64,000 bases of DNA from Epiperipatus broadwayi (taxonomy: Eukaryota; Onychophora; Udeonychophora; Euonychophora; Peripatidae), in the NCBI GenBank assembly GCA_028023455.1, contig JAQFVV010006231.1, positions 6,214,036 through 6,278,035 on the forward strand, given 5' to 3'. The notes under the pieces are model-generated. The model saw nothing but the letters and a program-made list of their open reading frames with translations. It had not been told where the DNA came from and did no database searches. Shown piece by piece: positions 58,661-64,000 of this stretch (the first letter of the stretch is position 1; each line of letters begins with the position of its first letter). The position numbers and the translations under genes were made by a program.

Positions 58661-61320
58661 AATCAAAACTAATTAATTAAAGATTACAGAATAATAAGAA
58701 TTACAAAAGAAATAATCGTGATTAAATTTTAAAGGGACTTTAATCAACAAAATAAATCCTAAAAATAAATGATTAAGTATTTAAATCAATAAATAAAAGC
58801 ATATAAAAGCGATTTACTCGCTGCAGAAGTAGCTATAAGTATCAACCAAAAATAAAACTTAAATATCTGTTGAAGTGAAAATTTAACTTAATTAAAAGGC
58901 TTCAAGCTAGATACACAAAAAGTTATTAATAAATTATATTATTAAGCGCAAGTAGAGATATGTAAATTGGAATGGAGAAATATCTCAAACATGCAAACTA
59001 ATATTAGAAATAGTTAAGGAATAGATATAAACTAAGAGTCTCTGATTTAATAAAAAGATGAAATATAAAACACATTGAATATGTGCTTTAATTATTAAGA
59101 TATTTAAAATATATCAGAAATCTCAGTATTTTAAAGTCTCCTAAGGAGGAGGTCATTTCTATTTAAGTTAGTGAATATGCTTGAGATTTAATTAATATAG
59201 CCCTGAATATTTGCAATTTTAGAATTTACTACGCTAATAAAATTATTAAAAAAATTAATTTTTAATGTTAAAAGATTGTTGTATGTATAGTTTAGAAATA
59301 AAGAGTTTTAAAAGTGAAAAATCCGTCTGTTTAATATTAATAATAATAAAAAAAAATAATGAGATAGAAGGTAAAGACTACAGTGCATGTCGGGAATTAT
59401 TTATAGTTATTAATTCAATATGACTTGCAAGATAATTCTCAGTGAAATAATAAAATTTTCTAATTATGGTGAATGGATGGTAACAATTTTTAATTCACAT
59501 AAATAAATATTAATTTAAAAACAAAATCAAAACAGCTAAAATAAATAATAATGTGAGTTGAAGTATTTAAAAGTAAATAAGTTGCATATGAAAAAAGTAA
59601 TAGTAATGAAATATTAATACATGTTCATAGTCATTAATTAGCATGCCTTGTTATTATTGTGGATTGCCGTATATAGAAATTAAATAATAATGACAATTAT
59701 TTAATAAAAAATATTGATCTTACCATTAGAAGTCATTGATACAAGTTTGTTTACATATATATAATAAATATTGTTTAAATTACTTCAATGAATTTATTCA
59801 TCACTGGATTAGGTATTATGTGCTTTTGTTCTTGTTACTATGTGTTCTACAAAGTTGATTGCTATTCAGGAAGCCATTTAAAATATAACATTATTTGGAA
59901 TATATGTATATGGAAGTTTATAAAATTCTCTTTAGAATTATTTAGATGATACTAAGTAATTGGATTGCCTTTAAAGTCCACATACTTTATTAGGTCTTTC
60001 ATGATGATGATTACCAGTTTATTCATGGATAGTATAATATTCATAGTACTTGATGATATTGGGCTCCAGTGATGATCAGCATATATTTAAAGATTATAGC
60101 ACATTTTTATAACTTTTGATAGATGCTTATTTATAAAATAATTATTTTAACATTTATATGCAGGCAACAGAATTATTGATACTTATTTTTTTTATAACAT
60201 TATGCCTAGTGATTGTCATTGTTTTGAAGATGATGCGTTTAAGATTTTATAATATGGCTTTTTAAAATCTAGTCACAATGGATGATTGTTTTGGTTATTT
60301 TTTGAAAATACTATGTTTATTATAAATATTTAATTATAATTATTTCTGATGAAGTCTACTGATTCTTAGGTATCACTTTTATTTCATTTAATGAAATAGC
60401 TGGTTGTGATTATTTTTAATGTATTTATTTATGCAATTTAATTTAAAAATTATATATATTAACACATTAGCAAAAAAAAATTACCCCCAAAATAGAATAA
60501 TGTAATTTAAAAAATGTCATTATAATAACAAACTGAGAGAGAGCAACTGGAGGACAGACATTGTGTGAGATGAGGAAATGAAAGAAGATGCACCATGTTG
60601 CTCATGCAAGTAGGTATATGCTCCCAAAAATTGTGAATTTCTTTTTTTAAAAAAAACTTTGTATTACTGAAGCAGCAGACAGTGAATCTGCAAATAAACA
60701 TAGAGCAACTATTTATGCAATTTGCAAAACAAAAATAAAAATATTTGGCCAATGTTTGTAGAGACAAATAAAAATATAACAACCTTTAACAATTTGTTCA
60801 TGATAAAAAGAATAAAAAAACTGCATTCACATAAACAGTTTTAATGCAGATTGATACTATGACCAATATTAGAATGCAGATAATAAAATATTTCAACTGA
60901 AAAAAAAAAGAGACAGCTATAAATCATGAAATAAATAATGGCTAATATTTGTAAATATTTAATACAGATGTATAAGAAAAAATAATGAAATGAGTATTTC
61001 TTTAATACTTTCTGGAAAATAGGGAGTTAAAGATATGAATGCAAGTAGAATAAAAAGAGTAGTGTTAACTGTTTCAGTTAAAAAATAATAATTATAAATC
61101 TAACATTATTCATAGTGTCTATAAAAATGTATTAGGTAATCTTTGTTTTAATGAATTTAGCATTTAAGTTATTCTTAAGGACAAATTATTATAGTTTTTT
61201 CTAAAAATACCAGATGTTTTTAAATATCTCAGTATTTGAAGAAGAAGTAGCATTCAAAATGAAATCAATATCACAAACTCTTATAGAAGCAATAACAGAA
61301 GAAACAAAGTGCTTATTTCC
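58661..61320. other. AT-rich DNA without an assignable gene
   Basis: Only homopolymers and short ATT/AAT runs (for example near 59340). A possible short terminal exon at 60164-60252 is given as a finding. Confidence 0.4.
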
Positions 61321-61329
61321 GTGAAGATG

Positions 61330-61650
61330 TATTGGAATCAATAAGAAAATTCACAGTGAGACTAGTTGTTGCTATTTAAAAATTAAAAAGAAATATCAGA
61401 AAATAATATGATTATAGATACATAATAAAGGAAAAGATAATAAACAAGGCTCATTCTGTATAAGACATGAAGAAAGCATTGATGGATCTACAAGGCTATG
61501 TGCCTTAGATTATATTTAAATTCAGCTTATCATCAAATTCCAATTGCAGAGAAATCAGTTAAAATATACTACTTACATAGAATTAATTAAGTTTAAAAGT
61601 TTTTAGTATAATAAGTGCACTTAAATTTTCCAATCTCAGTTAAATACAAT
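61330..61650 (+). pseudogene. Ty3/gypsy RT fragment, decayed
   Basis: In pieces, the translation gives a KKALMDLQG block (61480), then LNSAYHQIPIAEKS (61516-61557), which is the conserved region following RT motif A (DLxSAYHQI) of Ty3/gypsy polyproteins. Upstream pieces (VVAI, DYRYI near 61370-61430) fit the preceding SPVVVVKK/CIDYR region. Stops and shifts are frequent and motif C is not recognised. Confidence 0.6.
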
Positions 61651-63430
61651 CCTAAAAAGAATTGGAAAAATCATCCCCAAATTTTGATATCATATTAATA
61701 TATGTGATATATAAGTTGAGTTTTTAAAAAATGGGAGTTAATAATTCATATATTAATGTGAAAGTAAATTTTACAAACTGGGTTTGGGAAATAAAATTAA
61801 AAAAGTTATTTGAATATATTATTAAAAAAACAAAACTCTTTGACTTATACTTGATAAAGAAAAAATACTACATCAGACACCAGCAACTAAATATGAGAAG
61901 AAATTATACATTTACTTATATTTTCTACCTTTTTGGATTATTCCTCAAGAACAAAACCAACATTTTCAACTAATGAGCAAAAATAAATCTAGAATAAATA
62001 AATATATTTATTAATATCAAGTCAATTACTGGTACATAATCAGCTTCATAGTAAATAGTTTTAACAATTTGTGCATCAGTCTATAATATAGAAAGAGCTC
62101 TCACTCAACAAATCCTTTCAATACAAACATACATTTTACATGCTTCACACATACACACCTTATCCAAAATAAAATAAAATTATATGCATCTAAAGAAATC
62201 AGTATCAGCCATAATTCTTGAAGTAAATAATTTTTGCATATAATGAAGTAAACGGATAATTTGATATGATTACTATAATATATTAAAATTTGAGACTATG
62301 AATTTACATTTGCTAATAGTTCCACTATGAAGAAGTTTCAACAAATGCATATATAAGTAAATAAAGTTATTGTATTGTATCATTAAAAGCATGCACTCGG
62401 AAGAATAACGTTTGTGAAGTAACAGGCATATGGGAATAATGTTTTAATTAATAATAGTTTTATTAAATAATAAGTTTAGATTCAAATTGTTTTTAAACAA
62501 TGTCCAATTAAGACTCAAATTTATATTTTTAAAAAAGTTAGATTTTATATTCTAGAGGCCAGTCACAATTAATCTGACAGCAGACTAAATTATAGAAGAA
62601 GCAAATAGAAACAACTACAAAGAAGGGGAACAATCCAAAAAGATAGAAGCTAATCTATTTTAGAGATACTGCCCATTGTAGACACTATTGACAATCTAAA
62701 GCTTGTTATATGTTATCTGGATTTTATTAATACTTTAGTAAGCCCTTGGGCTACTTAGATAAAAACAGTAGTATATTTTTATGGTATTAATGTATAAAAT
62801 ATGAATATTGTAATGTTAATTTTGTATTACTGTTTGAACCAAAGATTATTTTGACTGTTTGCTGTACCATTAAAATGCATGGAATTTTTATTTAAAAATC
62901 TAGTTATATTATTTCGAAATTTAGAAAAATACATCTTATAAATTATTATTTTTCCACAATAATATTTTTTTTCTTTCAGTTTATTCATTTGCCATGTCTG
63001 TGACCAGTGATTCAAATTGTGTGAACTTTGGGATTTTTTTAAATTACAACTTAGCTTTTTTAAAAAAAAGATAATCAGGTCATAGCTAATCCAGCTATTC
63101 ATCCAATAGTTATCAATAAATAGATATTTATCTATTATTACTACAGGGTAAAAATATTGGATTAATTTGTGCTAATTAAATAAGTGAATATAAAATTATA
63201 ATATGGCTTTTGCAATTGAGATGGGGGAGGGGGGTATCATTCTTATATGGCATTGATTTAATATTTTTTTTATAGATTTTAGCACTGCACTCATATTAGG
63301 CTTTAGTTAATGAATGAGTTATTGCCTCACTATAAACATTATTTATGAACAGATTTAATTATAAAAAGTATTTTTGAGCTAAAAAGAGTACTCTAATTTA
63401 AATGATTATCAATGAGTTATAAACATTAAT
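61651..63430. other. AT-rich DNA without an assignable gene
   Basis: Frames at 61731-61973 (plus) and 62827-63102 (minus) are Lys/Asn/Ile-rich and look like chance openings in AT-rich DNA. A G-rich patch GATGGGGGAGGGGGG lies at about 63222. Confidence 0.4.
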
Positions 63431-63449
63431 TCAAATATTATTGAAGACC

Positions 63450-63525
63450 CTATTTTTTTTTTTTTATTAAAGTAATTTGTCTATTATTCTTTTTTTTTTT
63501 TTGATACTTTTTTTTTTTTTTGAGT
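63450..63525. repeat. Clustered poly(T) tracts
   Basis: Three runs of 13 to 15 T separated by about 20 bases each, possibly an insertion tail on the minus strand. Confidence 0.7.
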
Positions 63526-63680
63526 TGAAATAAATCCTGGCAAATTAAAACTAAATCAAATATTTTTCCTATCCTCTTCTAGTCCTTTTAACATATATTT
63601 AATAAAAAATATTAGATATTGATACCTCTATCGCATGTAAAGAGTGATAGTTTTTGTGTGTTTGAAATGCACATATAGCA

Positions 63681-64000
63681 GAGAGGAAGTTTGACTTTCT
63701 GTAGTATTGAATGTTAGCAATATAGTAGAGTTAAGATGAATAGGCATTGACGAAAAGAAAATCAAAAAAATATATTCCTACAATATAAAAGTTGTTCATT
63801 CTTCCCAAGTTGTTAAAAATGGATATAAACCAGATCCTATATTGGATGAAAGCCATTCAGTGAAAGATATTGAAACATAGTTTATAAAGATTAAGGTGTT
63901 TGACACCTCTAACTTACTTGAAGAATGAAAGTTGTTCAGAAATTTATACATAATGAGAGAGGTGATTTGACTTTCTTCACTGATGGATGTTTGTGATATG
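63681..64000. repeat. Diverged direct repeat at the window edge
   Basis: GAGAGGAAGTTTGACTTTCT (63681) and GAGAGGTGATTTGACTTTCT (63957), each followed by a TGATGGATGTTxG-like stretch, are 276 bases apart. It could be the start of a satellite-like array that runs out of the window. Confidence 0.4.

Noticed and set aside
61233-61320. Exon-like 88-base segment with AG and GTGAAG borders, open in phase 1
   Set aside because: It lies directly before a recognisable gypsy RT fragment in the same orientation and is more likely part of that polyprotein relic.

Overview
The window reads as nuclear DNA of an animal (metazoan). It is very AT-rich (roughly 70-75% A+T by eye), has no bacterial-style gene packing, and most of its recognisable content is decayed animal-type transposable elements: APE-type LINEs, CR1-like, RTE-like, Penelope-like, Ty3/gypsy, hAT, tRNA-derived SINEs and foldback elements. 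A degenerate TTAGGG stretch fits a metazoan that does not use the arthropod TTAGG telomere. I cannot name the species.

The main inference is that much of the window is introns of one large plus-strand gene. Three short exons (4959-5110, 18042-18173, 31285-31419) each have an AG acceptor, a GT donor and an open frame. Their splice phases agree (phase 1 at both visible junctions), and introns of about 13 kb separate them. The first exon holds a well-placed ATG at 4972. The encoded stretch is rich in Ser, Asn and Lys and I do not recognise it. No following exon could be fixed with confidence.

Layout. 1-4958: a dispersed repeat, a decayed coiled-coil reading frame on the minus strand, then featureless AT-rich DNA. 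5111-18041 (intron 1): foldback repeats, a TSD-flanked SINE-like hairpin, an RTE-like LINE 3' fragment, a tandem repeat, a tRNA-derived SINE head. 18174-31284 (intron 2): more foldback elements, a 144-bp tandem duplication, a telomere-like patch, a second copy of the repeat at position 31, and a GC-richer minus-strand promoter/first-exon-like segment. From 31420 on: a transposon-dense tract with an APE-type LINE bounded by a 13-bp TSD (34635-37924), a decayed Penelope-like element (38720-40550), CR1-like LINE pieces on both sides of a young LTR retrotransposon (42643-50543), a 15-bp minisatellite (56338-56601), a decayed hAT element with 8-bp TSDs (57040-58652) and a gypsy RT fragment near 61.5 kb.

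The most striking object is the LTR retrotransposon. Its two LTRs are 2557 bp each and differ by about 1%, with TG...CA ends, an (AT)n target duplication, a tRNA-Lys-type primer binding site and a polypurine tract. The internal region is only about 2.8 kb. It carries an intact 370-codon Gag frame and no trace of protease, RT, RNase H or integrase. It therefore looks like a recently moved non-autonomous gag-only element that must borrow its enzymes from a partner.
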